Origin: Bacteroidales bacterium
Lineage (GTDB): Bacteria; Bacteroidota; Bacteroidia; Bacteroidales; Tenuifilaceae
Assembly: GCA_020636845.1 (NCBI GenBank)
Contig: JACJXD010000003.1
Coordinates: 186,001 to 250,000, forward strand
Direction: 5' to 3'
Length of the DNA: 64,000 nucleotides
In this document: positions 25,643-33,711 of the stretch, piece after piece
How positions within the stretch are numbered: the first letter of the stretch is position 1
Layout: each line of letters starts with the position of its first letter
The notes under the pieces: generated by a model
The model's input: the letters and a program-made list of their open reading frames with translations, nothing else
Told to the model about the DNA's origin: nothing
Database searches by the model: none
Position numbers and translations under genes: made by a program

Positions 25643-26884
25643 CTATTTTAACTCGTGGATAACCAATCCACTACGAAGTTTTGGTTCAAACCAAGTGGTT
25701 TTTGGCGGCATAATATTACCCGTATCGGCAATATCGATAAGCTGCTTCATCGAAACAGGGTAAAGGGCAAAAGCCACCTTCATTTCACCGCTGTCAACGC
25801 GTTTCTTCAACTCACCCAAACCGCGAATCCCGCCAACAAAATCTATTCTTTTTGAAGTTCTTAAATCCTTAATATCCAAAATCGGATCGAGAACCAAGTT
25901 GGAAAGAATTGTAACATCGAGAACGCCTATTGGGTCGCTATCGTCGAATGTCCCCGGCTTTGCAGTTAACGAATACCATTTACCCTCGAGATACATACTA
26001 AAATTATGTAACTTGTTAGGCGTGTAAATGCCTGTACCCATTTCCTTTACCTCGAAACCTTCCTTCAACTTATCAATTAACTGTTGAGCAGTTAACCCGT
26101 TCAAATCTTTTACAACTCGGTTGTAATCAATAATTTTCAGTTGATTATCGGGGAAAATAACGGCTAAAAAGTAGTTATACTCTTCGTTTCCGGTATGATG
26201 TGGATTTGCATTTTTCTTTTCCTGCCCAACACGCGCAGCTGCAGCAGTACGGTGATGACCATCGGCTACGTAAAGAGCCGGAACATGTGCAAAAATTTCG
26301 GTAATACGCTTGATAGTAGCATCGTCGTCGATTACCCAAAAATGGTGTCCAAAACCATCGTCAGCAACAAAGTCGTATTCTGGCTTTTTATTCTTAACGA
26401 CATTTTCGACAATTTGATCCATTTCCTTAACGGCTGGATATGCAAAAAATACAGGCTCAATGTTGGCATTCTGATTACGAACGTGAATCATCCTATCCTC
26501 TTCCTTATCCGGACGGGTTAACTCATGTTTCTTAATTTTGCCATTCATATAATCTTCGAAATTACATGCGGCAACCAAGCCATACTGAGTTCTGCCATTC
26601 ATCGTTTGAGCATAAACGTAATAGCAGTCCTTCTTATCCTGAACCAGCCAGCCATTTGCCTTCCACTTTTTGTAATTCTCTACAGCCTTATCGTATGCCT
26701 GCTGGGAATGCTCGTCGATTATAGGGTCGAAATCTATTTCCGGCTTAATAATATGAAGTAGCGATTTCTCACCTGCCTCAGTCTTAGCTTCAACAGAGTT
26801 TAACACATCGTACGGACGCGATGCAACTTCCTTTGCATACTGCTTTGGTGGGCGAATACCCTTGAAAGATTTTATTTTTACCAT
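25643..26884 (-). CDS. DUF1015 family protein of the serine cluster
   Basis: The 413-residue length is normal for DUF1015. Recognisable are IRPPKQYAKEVASRPYDV at the N-terminus, HELTRPDKEEDR in the middle, the invariant-looking YVADGHHRTAAA, and FVGGIRGLGEL near the C-terminus. The biochemical role is not established as far as I know. The ADGHHR motif recalls the GxHR-type nucleotide-binding loop of ParB/SerK-like proteins, and its position after serC and serA suggests a part in serine metabolism; both points are inference. It is the last gene of the serC-serA-DUF1015 run. Confidence 0.88.
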   Translation of the reverse strand: MVKIKSFKGIRPPKQYAKEVASRPYDVLNSVEAKTEAGEKSLLHIIKPEIDFDPIIDEHSQQAYDKAVENYKKWKANGWLVQDKKDCYYVYAQTMNGRTQYGLVAACNFEDYMNGKIKKHELTRPDKEEDRMIHVRNQNANIEPVFFAYPAVKEMDQIVENVVKNKKPEYDFVADDGFGHHFWVIDDDATIKRITEIFAHVPALYVADGHHRTAAAARVGQEKKNANPHHTGNEEYNYFLAVIFPDNQLKIIDYNRVVKDLNGLTAQQLIDKLKEGFEVKEMGTGIYTPNKLHNFSMYLEGKWYSLTAKPGTFDDSDPIGVLDVTILSNLVLDPILDIKDLRTSKRIDFVGGIRGLGELKKRVDSGEMKVAFALYPVSMKQLIDIADTGNIMPPKTTWFEPKLRSGLVIHELK

Positions 26885-26928
26885 TTCGTTTAAAAGTTAA
26901 TCGTGAAACGTGAGCTGTTAAACGAATT

Positions 26929-27276
26929 TCAAGTTGTTTTGAGATACCTTATCAAACCTAAAATAACCTGTTTTGTCTTATTCAACTTTTCAACTATTTC
27001 ATCTAAATTGATAATATACCCTAACCTATGAGATATTATCAACTGTGTTTCAAGTTCTGCCAACGATCCTAATGCTACATAAAGAAATTGTATTGTCTCT
27101 TTCGAACTCTTTCTGGCACAACCTTCAGCAATATTTGAAGGTATTGAAACTACTGCTCTTCTAATTTGTTGAACTAAACTAAACATTTCCTCTTTAGGAA
27201 AGGACTTAGTTACAGAGTAAATTTCCACCGAAAGTTCGACAGAAAGTTTTCATGCATCTAAATCCTTATGATCCAT
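26929..27276 (-). pseudogene. Four-helix bundle protein gene with nonsense codon
   Basis: From ATG 27276 the frame reads MDHKDLDA, then TGA (27250-27252), then KLSVELSVEIYSV and the rest of a 115-residue four-helix bundle protein (23S rRNA intervening-sequence protein family). The TGA falls where the family usually has Trp, so a single TGG to TGA change broke the gene. Restart at the internal GTG 27228 could still give a 99-residue product without helix 1. The core IRRAVVSIPSNIAEG is intact. It lies between serA and DUF1015, next to an intact relative at 28296-28670. Confidence 0.85.
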
Positions 27277-27317
27277 AAATATCTTACGTTTAACTCTTAA
27301 CGTTTAACGTCTCACTA

Positions 27318-28241
27318 TTATTTATTTACCTGAAATTTCTTATCTCCGTTTTTAATGTAGCCAACTATTTGATGAGCAGCTGCTAAGCCGGCATTTATAT
27401 TTGCCTCAACCGTTTGGGCTCCCATTTTCTTTGGTGTTGCAAAAACTCTACCAGGGAATTTCTCAACCAACTCAGCATGGCAATCGGCCATTATATCGGT
27501 TGAATACTTAAGATCGGCTCTTTCGGCAAATGCCTTTTTCAACCCTTCTTCGTCGATAACTTCCTTACGGGCAGTATTGATTAATGCAGCACCCTTTGGC
27601 ATTTTTGACAGTAACTCGTAGCCAATCGACTTTTTAGTTTTTTCGGTAGCCGGAATATGAAGCGAAACGTAATCGCAAGTGCTATATAACTTTTCGATAC
27701 TTTCCACAACCTTCACACCATCTTTTTCAATTACTTCCTTTGCTACAAATGGATCGAATGCGTAAACATCCATTCCAAAACCTTTACCGTAACAAGCTAC
27801 AATTTTCCCTACATTACCATAAGCATGTATGCCTAATTTTTTACCCTTTAGTTCGGTACCCGTCCCTGCCTGAAACTGGTTTCTAGCCATGTATATCATC
27901 ATACCAATTGCAAGTTCGGCAACTGCGTTGGAATTTTGTCCGGGAGTGTTCATGGCAACAACGCCTTTTGCTGTGCAAGCAGCAAGGTCGAGGTTATCGT
28001 AACCAGCACCGGCACGAACAACTATTTTCAAGTTCTTACCGGCATCAACAACTTCCTTGGTAACCTTATCGCTACGAACAATAAGAGCATCGGCATCGGC
28101 AATAGCCTTTACCAAATCGTTAGGATCGGTATATTTTTCCAAAAGGGCCAATGTGAAACCGGCATCCTCTACTATTTTTTTTATTCCATCAACTGCAACC
28201 TTAGCAAAAGGTTTTTCAGTTGCTACTAATACTTTGGTCAT
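27318..28241 (-). CDS. serA: D-3-phosphoglycerate dehydrogenase, short lysine type
   Basis: The protein has 307 residues and no ACT or intervening regulatory domain, the short form of the enzyme that oxidises 3-phosphoglycerate to 3-phosphohydroxypyruvate, the first step of serine synthesis. The substrate/NAD region VVRAGAGYDNLD and the Rossmann loop GIHAYGNVGK are present, as are the catalytic Arg in NTARKEV and a Glu candidate. The usual catalytic His in ATPHxGAQT is replaced by lysines (ATPKKMGAQT, about 271-272). A lysine variant of short PGDH is described for Entamoeba and Bacteroides relatives, as I recall. It lies between serC and DUF1015. Confidence 0.93.
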   Translation of the reverse strand: MTKVLVATEKPFAKVAVDGIKKIVEDAGFTLALLEKYTDPNDLVKAIADADALIVRSDKVTKEVVDAGKNLKIVVRAGAGYDNLDLAACTAKGVVAMNTPGQNSNAVAELAIGMMIYMARNQFQAGTGTELKGKKLGIHAYGNVGKIVACYGKGFGMDVYAFDPFVAKEVIEKDGVKVVESIEKLYSTCDYVSLHIPATEKTKKSIGYELLSKMPKGAALINTARKEVIDEEGLKKAFAERADLKYSTDIMADCHAELVEKFPGRVFATPKKMGAQTVEANINAGLAAAHQIVGYIKNGDKKFQVNK

Positions 28242-28295
28242 AATTTGATAGTTTTAGTTTATCCCTTATTAGAATTAAGAAATCAGAATGCAGAA

Positions 28296-28670
28296 TTATG
28301 AATTTAAAGAAGTTATACTCTTACGAATTGCATTCATATATGATTCAATTATTTTGCTTACCTCCTCTAAGTCTAATCTTAGATTATTTGTTTCGATATA
28401 ATTTAAATCCCGAGAAAGAATAAGGTAATATCTACATTCTTCTATAGAACCTTGAGATATATTAAAAAATCTTAATTTATCCTTAACTCCCTTTTTCTTA
28501 TACCCTTCGGCAATATTTGCAGCAATTGATACTGCTGCTCTACGAAACTGACTGGTCAATCCAAATAGTTCCTCTTTAGGAAATGATGCAGTGTTTTTGT
28601 AAACATTAAGAACAAACTTATGTGCTTTTTGCCACATCAACAAATCCTCAAAACTGCCTTTGGATGCCAT
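28296..28670 (-). CDS. Four-helix bundle protein (23S rRNA IVS protein family)
   Basis: The protein has 124 residues and is intact. It has family marks EDLLMWQKAH in helix 1, FPKEELFGLTSQFRRAAVS and AANIAEGYKKKG in helix 2, and RFFNISQGSIEECRYYL in helix 3. Proteins of this family were first noted in rRNA intervening sequences and form pentameric bundles; the cellular function is unknown. It sits in the gap between serC and serA, behind the serC terminator, so it is an insertion into an otherwise metabolic cluster. It is related to the broken gene at 26929-27276. Confidence 0.9.
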   Translation of the reverse strand: MASKGSFEDLLMWQKAHKFVLNVYKNTASFPKEELFGLTSQFRRAAVSIAANIAEGYKKKGVKDKLRFFNISQGSIEECRYYLILSRDLNYIETNNLRLDLEEVSKIIESYMNAIRKSITSLNS

Positions 28671-28723
28671 TTTTCTGAATTCTTACTTCCGAATTCTATA
28701 TTCAAATCTTAGTAATAATAAAA

Positions 28724-28751
28724 TGGGCTGGACAGCAAACTATCCAACCCA
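28724..28751 (-). terminator. Hairpin behind serC
   Basis: Stem TGGGCTGGA / TCCAACCCA (one mismatch, or G-U in RNA) with a 10-nt loop, followed on the minus strand by ATTTTATTATT. It probably ends or weakens the serC transcript before the four-helix bundle gene. Confidence 0.6.
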
Positions 28752-28764
28752 AGTATTGTACTAA

Positions 28765-29844
28765 CTATGCGTTTAACTTCTCAAATTCTCTCATGCAGTC
28801 AACCAACGCCTGAACGCTTTCCAAAGGACAAGCATTGTATAACGATGCACGGAAACCGCCAACCGAACGATGTCCCTTAATACCAACCATTCCGGCTTTC
28901 TTGGCAAATTCCATGAAATCGGCTTCTTTATCCTTGTACTGATCGGCCATTACAAAGCATACGTTCATAATTGAACGATCTTCCTTAGCAGCAGTACCCA
29001 CAAACATCTTGTTTCTTTCTATTTCACCATAAAGAAGGTCAGCCTTTTGATTATTAATTTTGTTCATTGCAGCAACCCCTCCAATAGACTTTAACCATTT
29101 TAAAGTTTCGTGCATTACAAAAATTGCAAATACAGGAGGCGTGTTGAACATTGAGTTATTCTTAGGCTCCTTACCAATATGAGTTCTGTAATCTACCATA
29201 GTAGGAATAGCTCTTTCAACCTTTCCCAAAACGTCCTTACGAACAATAACAAACGTTACCCCGGCAGGGCCAACGTTCTTTTGAGCGCCACCGTATATTA
29301 ACGCATATTTTTTAACATCAACCGGACGACTCATAATATCGGAACTCATATCGGCTACCAAGTTAATCGGGCAATCCATATCGGTCTTAATCTCTGTTCC
29401 GTAAATTGTATTATTGGCCGTAAAATGGAAATAATCGGCATCGGTAGGAATTTTATATCCCTTAGGAATATAGCTGTAATTCTTATCGGCCGACGATGCA
29501 ACTACTTCAACTTCGCCGTAAAGTTTTGCCTCTTTAACAGCTTTCTTAGCCCATGCACCAGTTTCAAGATAAGCAGCCTTTTTACCTAGTAAATTTGCAG
29601 CAACTGTAAAAAACTGAGTTGAAGCTCCACCTCCTAAGAAAAGAACTGCATATTCGTCAGGAATGTTTAGCAAATCTCTCCAAAGTTGTTCTGTTTCGGC
29701 CATTACCCGTTCCCAACCCGGTGTACGATGCGAAATTTCCAACAAACCTATTCCGGTGTTATCGAAATCGCGAATGGCTTCAATTGTGGCTTCTATTGCT
29801 TGTTTTGGAAGGACGCAAGGCCCTGCATTAAAATTATGTTTCAT
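28765..29844 (-). CDS. serC: Phosphoserine aminotransferase
   Basis: The protein has 359 residues, the normal length. This PLP enzyme converts 3-phosphohydroxypyruvate and glutamate to phosphoserine, and works on 3-hydroxy-4-phosphohydroxythreonine in B6 synthesis. The marks are NFNAGPCVLP, LEISHRTPGW, FLGGGASTQF, ADMSSDIMSRP and the PLP lysine in YGGAQKNVGPAG (about K198), ending with GFRASLYNACP. The start codon follows AT-rich sequence typical of the genome. It is the first gene of the serC-serA-DUF1015 cluster. Confidence 0.97.
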   Translation of the reverse strand: MKHNFNAGPCVLPKQAIEATIEAIRDFDNTGIGLLEISHRTPGWERVMAETEQLWRDLLNIPDEYAVLFLGGGASTQFFTVAANLLGKKAAYLETGAWAKKAVKEAKLYGEVEVVASSADKNYSYIPKGYKIPTDADYFHFTANNTIYGTEIKTDMDCPINLVADMSSDIMSRPVDVKKYALIYGGAQKNVGPAGVTFVIVRKDVLGKVERAIPTMVDYRTHIGKEPKNNSMFNTPPVFAIFVMHETLKWLKSIGGVAAMNKINNQKADLLYGEIERNKMFVGTAAKEDRSIMNVCFVMADQYKDKEADFMEFAKKAGMVGIKGHRSVGGFRASLYNACPLESVQALVDCMREFEKLNA

Positions 29845-30081
29845 TGGTTTAAATTTTTAAGTTAACGTATTAAAACAAAAACTCATTAGTTTCAAAGAAT
29901 ATTACTTGCTTGTTATTCAAAATAACATAAAAGAATTAATTATTCCTTACAAGTTTTAGTTTAAAATCGAATCCCAAATTGCAGGTCAAATTTCTCTGTT
30001 TTTTTTGATATTTCCTAAATAATTGATATTAAAACGTCCGAAATTCTGAGTTTTTTAACAAACGTTTGCGAACGTGTAATT

Positions 30082-30801
30082 CTATCGTTTCAGCGCATCA
30101 AGTCGGTCGCCTTTTAGTACCGGAATAACGTCTGTTATATCCTTTGTAAAACAGTAATTTATAACATCATCCAACCCTAACTTTTTTAGTCTATGCCGTT
30201 GAGCTACCTTTTCCAAATAGTTTGGCAAATCGTTTTGTGCAAGGCTCCACAAATCCATTGATGCTTGAGTAGAATCGCAAATGGTTGAATACTTTCCAGA
30301 ACCGATTAGCTCCGATGCCAACGCTCCCGCAAATAAAGAATCTTCCAAACTAAATTTACCCTTCCAACCAGCACAAAGTATCAATAAATTTCGTTCGTCT
30401 TCCTCTAGTAAATAGTCCTTTATTGCCGTAAAATTAAGAAACGACCCAATAAGTACATCCAGTGCCGACTTGCCAATAGTAACCGCATTTGTACCATTGG
30501 TAGTGCTGTAAACGACTGTCTTCCCGCTTACCGTTTCGGGAGTAAAGTAAAACGGAGAATTTCCAAAATCGGCAAAATCAAGTTTTTTGCCATTGCGTTC
30601 CGCAACAACCAAGTACCCTTTTCGCTTATACTCTTTGGCTTCTTCAATACTTTTTACAGGAATAATTTCCTTTACTCCATTATGAAACATTGTACATATT
30701 ACCGAGGTTGCCCTTAGTATATCGACAACAACAACTACCGAGTTTTCTACCTCGAAATGGTTAAATACCGATGGAGAAAATGCAATTTCTATGTTTGGCA
30801 T
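30082..30801 (-). CDS. 2-phosphosulfolactate phosphatase family protein
   Basis: The protein has 239 residues and belongs to the ComB family (PF04029 type). Visible marks are VVVDILRATSVI, TTNGTNAV, and LCAGWKGKFSLEDSLFAGAL. In methanogens and some bacteria ComB hydrolyses 2-phosphosulfolactate on the way to coenzyme M; in Bacteroidota without that pathway the true substrate may differ, so the name is by family only. It is a single gene between a hairpin terminator (gcvT) and serC. Confidence 0.9.
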   Translation of the reverse strand: MPNIEIAFSPSVFNHFEVENSVVVVVDILRATSVICTMFHNGVKEIIPVKSIEEAKEYKRKGYLVVAERNGKKLDFADFGNSPFYFTPETVSGKTVVYSTTNGTNAVTIGKSALDVLIGSFLNFTAIKDYLLEEDERNLLILCAGWKGKFSLEDSLFAGALASELIGSGKYSTICDSTQASMDLWSLAQNDLPNYLEKVAQRHRLKKLGLDDVINYCFTKDITDVIPVLKGDRLDALKR

Positions 30802-30818
30802 TGGGGTGAAAATTTAAA

Positions 30819-30837
30819 AAGGGGGCTTGGCCCCCTT
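30819..30837 (-). terminator. Terminator behind gcvT
   Basis: Perfect 8-bp stem AAGGGGGC / GCCCCCTT with a 3-nt loop and a minus-strand T5 tail, 7 bp after the gcvT stop. Confidence 0.85.
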
Positions 30838-30843
30838 AGTTAA

Positions 30844-31953
30844 CTATACTGTAGCCAAGTGAAACGGTGGCTTAACTATTTTTGCTTTTAACTTCTTATC
30901 GCGAATGCCAATAAATATTTCGGCACCATCGTTCCAGAAACCTTTCTTTATATAGCCCATTCCAATGCCTCGCTTGCTCATTGGCGACATTGTTCCTGAG
31001 GTTACCTCTCCAATTTCGTTGCCTTCGGCATCATAAATTTTATAATGCTGACGGGGAATACCGCGATCGATCATTACAAATCCTTTAAGCCTGCGAGTAG
31101 TTCCTTCTTTTTTGTGTTTTTCCCACAAATCGCGGTTAATAAAGTTTTTACCAGGAACAAACTTGGTAATCCAACCTAACCCTGCTTCAATAGCCGAAGT
31201 TGTATCATTTATATCATTACCGTATAAGCAGAACCCAACCTCTAAACGAAGAGTATCGCGGGCACCTAAACCTACAGGTTTAATTCCGTATTCTGCACCA
31301 GCCTCAAAAACAGCCTTCCATAATTTATCGGCATCCTCTTTAGCACAGTACACCTCGCAACCACCTGCTCCGGTATAGCCTGTTGTAGAGAATATCACCT
31401 CCTTAATGCCAGCAAAAGGAATTTTCTTAAAAGTGTAGTATTCCATGTCCACGACGTTCTCCTTAGTCAACTTTTGCATAGCCTTTAGCGCTAAAGGTCC
31501 TTGAATGGCCAACTGAGCAAACTCTTCAGAAGCGTTGTACAACTCTTTTCCGGGAGTTAATCCAAACTTTTTACCCTGTTCGCAAATCCAATTCCAATCC
31601 TTTTCTATATTAGCAGCATTTATAACCAAAAAGTAAGTTTCGGCATTTATACGGTAAACCAAAAGGTCATCTACTATACCACCCTTGCCATTTGGAAAAC
31701 AGCTGTACTGAACCTTTCCATCGAACAAAGCCGATACATCGTTACTTGTGATAGTTTGAAGAAAATCCAATGCCTTAGGGCCTTTTACCCAAACTTCGCC
31801 CATATGCGAAACATCGAAAACTCCAATTTTTTCACGAACAGTAATGTGCTCGTCGTTAATGCCCGAATATTCAATAGGCATGTTGTAGCCTGCAAAAGGT
31901 GCCATACGAGCACCAAGTTCAATATGGTACTTTGTGAAAGGAGTATTTTTCAT
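30844..31953 (-). CDS. gcvT: Aminomethyltransferase (glycine cleavage T protein)
   Basis: The protein has 369 residues, a normal T-protein length. It transfers the methylene group from the H-protein lipoyl arm to tetrahydrofolate. The marks are GARMAPFAGYNMPIEY at the N-terminus, FDVSHMGEVWV, the catalytic Asp region SNDVSAL, GYTGAGGCEVYC and GLGARDTLRLE. The rest of the glycine cleavage system (gcvP, gcvH) is not in the window. It is monocistronic and divergent from the Hpt-STAS pair, with 390 bp between them. Confidence 0.96.
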   Translation of the reverse strand: MKNTPFTKYHIELGARMAPFAGYNMPIEYSGINDEHITVREKIGVFDVSHMGEVWVKGPKALDFLQTITSNDVSALFDGKVQYSCFPNGKGGIVDDLLVYRINAETYFLVINAANIEKDWNWICEQGKKFGLTPGKELYNASEEFAQLAIQGPLALKAMQKLTKENVVDMEYYTFKKIPFAGIKEVIFSTTGYTGAGGCEVYCAKEDADKLWKAVFEAGAEYGIKPVGLGARDTLRLEVGFCLYGNDINDTTSAIEAGLGWITKFVPGKNFINRDLWEKHKKEGTTRRLKGFVMIDRGIPRQHYKIYDAEGNEIGEVTSGTMSPMSKRGIGMGYIKKGFWNDGAEIFIGIRDKKLKAKIVKPPFHLATV

Positions 31954-32342
31954 TTCTTTATAATTTTAATAAAAGGTTCTATTAATCTGTTCACTTATTT
32001 CAAATTGAAAAGAAACAACTCAATGTAAAAACAATTTTAATATTTTAAATCCAATTTGATTGCAAAACTAACCTTTTTTGCAATTATTTATTAAAAATCA
32101 GGGAGTAATACGCATCGTACAAATTATGCTTTGGAACATAAATTCTACCCTTTTGAGTAAAGCCAAGCCTATATAAATAAGTTATTTTTACTTTCAATTG
32201 TATTTTTTCATATCTCAATCAATGTAAAAACAGATAAAAAACTAAAACTTTGCAGGATAAACAAATTTGACATTTATAAATCATTTTGTATATTCGAAAA
32301 AATTTGTTAATTTACATTTTTAGTAAGCATTTTACTGTATTT
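31954..32342. other. Gene-free divergent promoter region
   Basis: These 389 bp lie between the divergent gcvT and Hpt genes. The sequence is AT-rich with several A and T tracts. It should contain both promoters, but I cannot point to a convincing pair of boxes and see no gene or hairpin. Confidence 0.4.
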
Positions 32343-32699
32343 ATGTCAACACAAAAGGAGCAGAAGTATATTAATCTTGAAGTTCTTAAAGAAATATCCG
32401 AAGGGAACAACGATTTAATGCGAGATTTAATAGGATTATTCTCCAAGCAAGTCCCTGTTTTTATTGAACAAATGGAAACGTACTTATCGAATAACGAATT
32501 TGAACTTCTTGGCAAACTCGCCCATAAAATAAAAAATTCGGTGGCGATGATGGGGATTGAAGTATTGGTATCGGACATGAAAAAACTTGAACAGTTAACA
32601 CAATCAAACGATAATGCCGATAAAATAAAAAACAAGGTTGCAAAGTTTAAGCAAATCTCGTCGGAAGCGCTTGCCGAACTAAAAGAAATTGATTTATAA
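32343..32699 (+). CDS. Hpt domain protein
   Basis: The protein has 119 residues from ATG 32343; longer readings are unlikely because the region before it is AT-rich and not protein-like. It is a single histidine phosphotransfer domain, with the phosphoacceptor motif LAHKIKNSVAMMG (His61) inside a four-helix arrangement. It would relay phosphate between receiver domains of kinases and regulators. It lies 14 bp upstream of a STAS gene, so the pair is probably one signalling unit. No kinase is adjacent; the TPR kinase at 22580 is one possible partner. Confidence 0.88.
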   Translation: MSTQKEQKYINLEVLKEISEGNNDLMRDLIGLFSKQVPVFIEQMETYLSNNEFELLGKLAHKIKNSVAMMGIEVLVSDMKKLEQLTQSNDNADKIKNKVAKFKQISSEALAELKEIDL

Positions 32700-32713
32700 A
32701 CAATTAAAGTATT

Positions 32714-33052
32714 ATGAATATGATTGACGTAGAAAAAATTAATGATGTAATTGTAATTTCGTTTAACAACGATAACAAGTTAAATGTTACGGTTACTCAA
32801 AAAATTAAAACCGAGATCATTAAATTGATTAATCCAAACTCAAAGATTGTTTTAAATCTCAGCGGTATTAGTTACATCGACAGTACGGGATTTGGGATGT
32901 TGCTTTCTTTACTCCGTCATAGCAAAAACACTAATTCTCAGTTGAAATTATGTAATATTTCGCCAGAAGTAATGGAACTGGTAAAACTTTTACAGTTACA
33001 AAGTGTATTCGACATACGCGACAGTGTTGATGACTGTTTAAAAAGTTTTTAA
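32714..33052 (+). CDS. STAS domain protein (anti-sigma factor antagonist type)
   Basis: The protein has 112 residues (110 if ATG 32720 is used). It follows the SpoIIAA-like pattern, with the strand SKIVLNLSGISYIDSTGFGML, where the Ser in DSTG is the usual phosphorylation site. Such proteins bind anti-sigma kinases or form signalling relays. It is cotranscribed with the Hpt gene before it and ends at a strong terminator. An anti-sigma-type ATPase lies in the hydrogenase block at 40848, on the other strand; a link is only a guess. Confidence 0.88.
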   Translation: MNMIDVEKINDVIVISFNNDNKLNVTVTQKIKTEIIKLINPNSKIVLNLSGISYIDSTGFGMLLSLLRHSKNTNSQLKLCNISPEVMELVKLLQLQSVFDIRDSVDDCLKSF

Positions 33053-33076
33053 TTAACCAACAAATTATATAATGTT

Positions 33077-33103
33077 AATGGAGACTATAGGTCTCCATTT
33101 TTT
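33077..33103 (+). terminator. Terminator behind the Hpt-STAS unit
   Basis: Perfect 9-bp stem AATGGAGAC / GTCTCCATT, 5-nt loop, then a T-run on the plus strand. Confidence 0.85.
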
Positions 33104-33125
33104 ATTTGTGTATCAATCTTACTAT

Positions 33126-33155
33126 AAAAAAAGTTGCCCATTTCTGGGCAACTTT
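33126..33155 (-). terminator. Terminator of the hydrogenase operon
   Basis: Perfect 10-bp stem AAAGTTGCCC / GGGCAACTTT with 6-nt loop, followed on the minus strand by a T7 run, 58 bp past the hydC stop. Confidence 0.88.
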
Positions 33156-33212
33156 GCACTTAACCAACCTAAACTAATACCCAAATTAGGTAAAAGTCCA
33201 TTGTAAACCGAA

Positions 33213-33698
33213 CTAGTCGGCGTACTCGTTTAATATATCTTTAACACCATCTGGCGAAACTCTTCCGTAAACCTTATCGCCTACCAATACTACCGGAGCT
33301 AAACCACAAGCACCAACACAACGTAAGCAGTTTAAAGAAAATTTACCATCAGGAGTACTCTCTCCTACTTTAACTTCAAGGATGCGCTTAAACTCATCAA
33401 GAACTTTTTCGGCTCCACGAACATAACATGCAGTTCCTGTGCAAACGCTAATAGGATGTTTTCCTTTAGGAAGCATGGTAAAGAACGAGTAAAAAGTTAC
33501 TACCCCATAAACCTTTGCAACAGGAATTCCTAATTCTGCAGCAACTACTTCCTGTACTTCGGCAGGGAGATAACCAAATGCACCTTGCGTTTGGTGCAAC
33601 ACGTTGATAAGCTCGCCTGGGTTGTTATTAAACGACTTGCATATTTCTTTTATTTTAGTAACCTGTTCAGGCTTAAGCTCTACTTTTACATGTGACAT
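33213..33698 (-). CDS. hydC: NADH-dependent [FeFe] hydrogenase subunit, NuoE-like
   Basis: The protein has 161 residues. The thioredoxin-fold [2Fe-2S] protein has ligands in CTGTAC (C-x4-C) and CVGAC (C-x3-C), as in NuoE and HydC. FGYLP and VYGVVTFYSFF are family marks. In trimeric group A3 hydrogenases this subunit passes electrons between HydB and HydA. It is the last gene of the operon, 13 bp after hydA1. Confidence 0.95.
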   Translation of the reverse strand: MSHVKVELKPEQVTKIKEICKSFNNNPGELINVLHQTQGAFGYLPAEVQEVVAAELGIPVAKVYGVVTFYSFFTMLPKGKHPISVCTGTACYVRGAEKVLDEFKRILEVKVGESTPDGKFSLNCLRCVGACGLAPVVLVGDKVYGRVSPDGVKDILNEYAD

Positions 33699-33711
33699 TT
33701 CTACTTCCTCC

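Noticed and set aside
27250..27252. TGA read as tryptophan (altered genetic code), suggested by the two TGA codons inside otherwise good frames
   Set aside because: TGA is used as a normal stop, for example in the ATGA overlap at 8461-8464, and tryptophans elsewhere in good genes fit TGG. Two broken genes are the simpler reading.
29910..29928. A further Rex-like site upstream of serC (TTGTTAT ... ATAACAT)
   Set aside because: The spacer is 5 nt, not 4, and it is not placed over a clear promoter. Kept only as a weak resemblance.
30844..32342. Riboswitch upstream of gcvT
   Set aside because: The leader is short, AT-rich and shows no glycine-aptamer-like stems.
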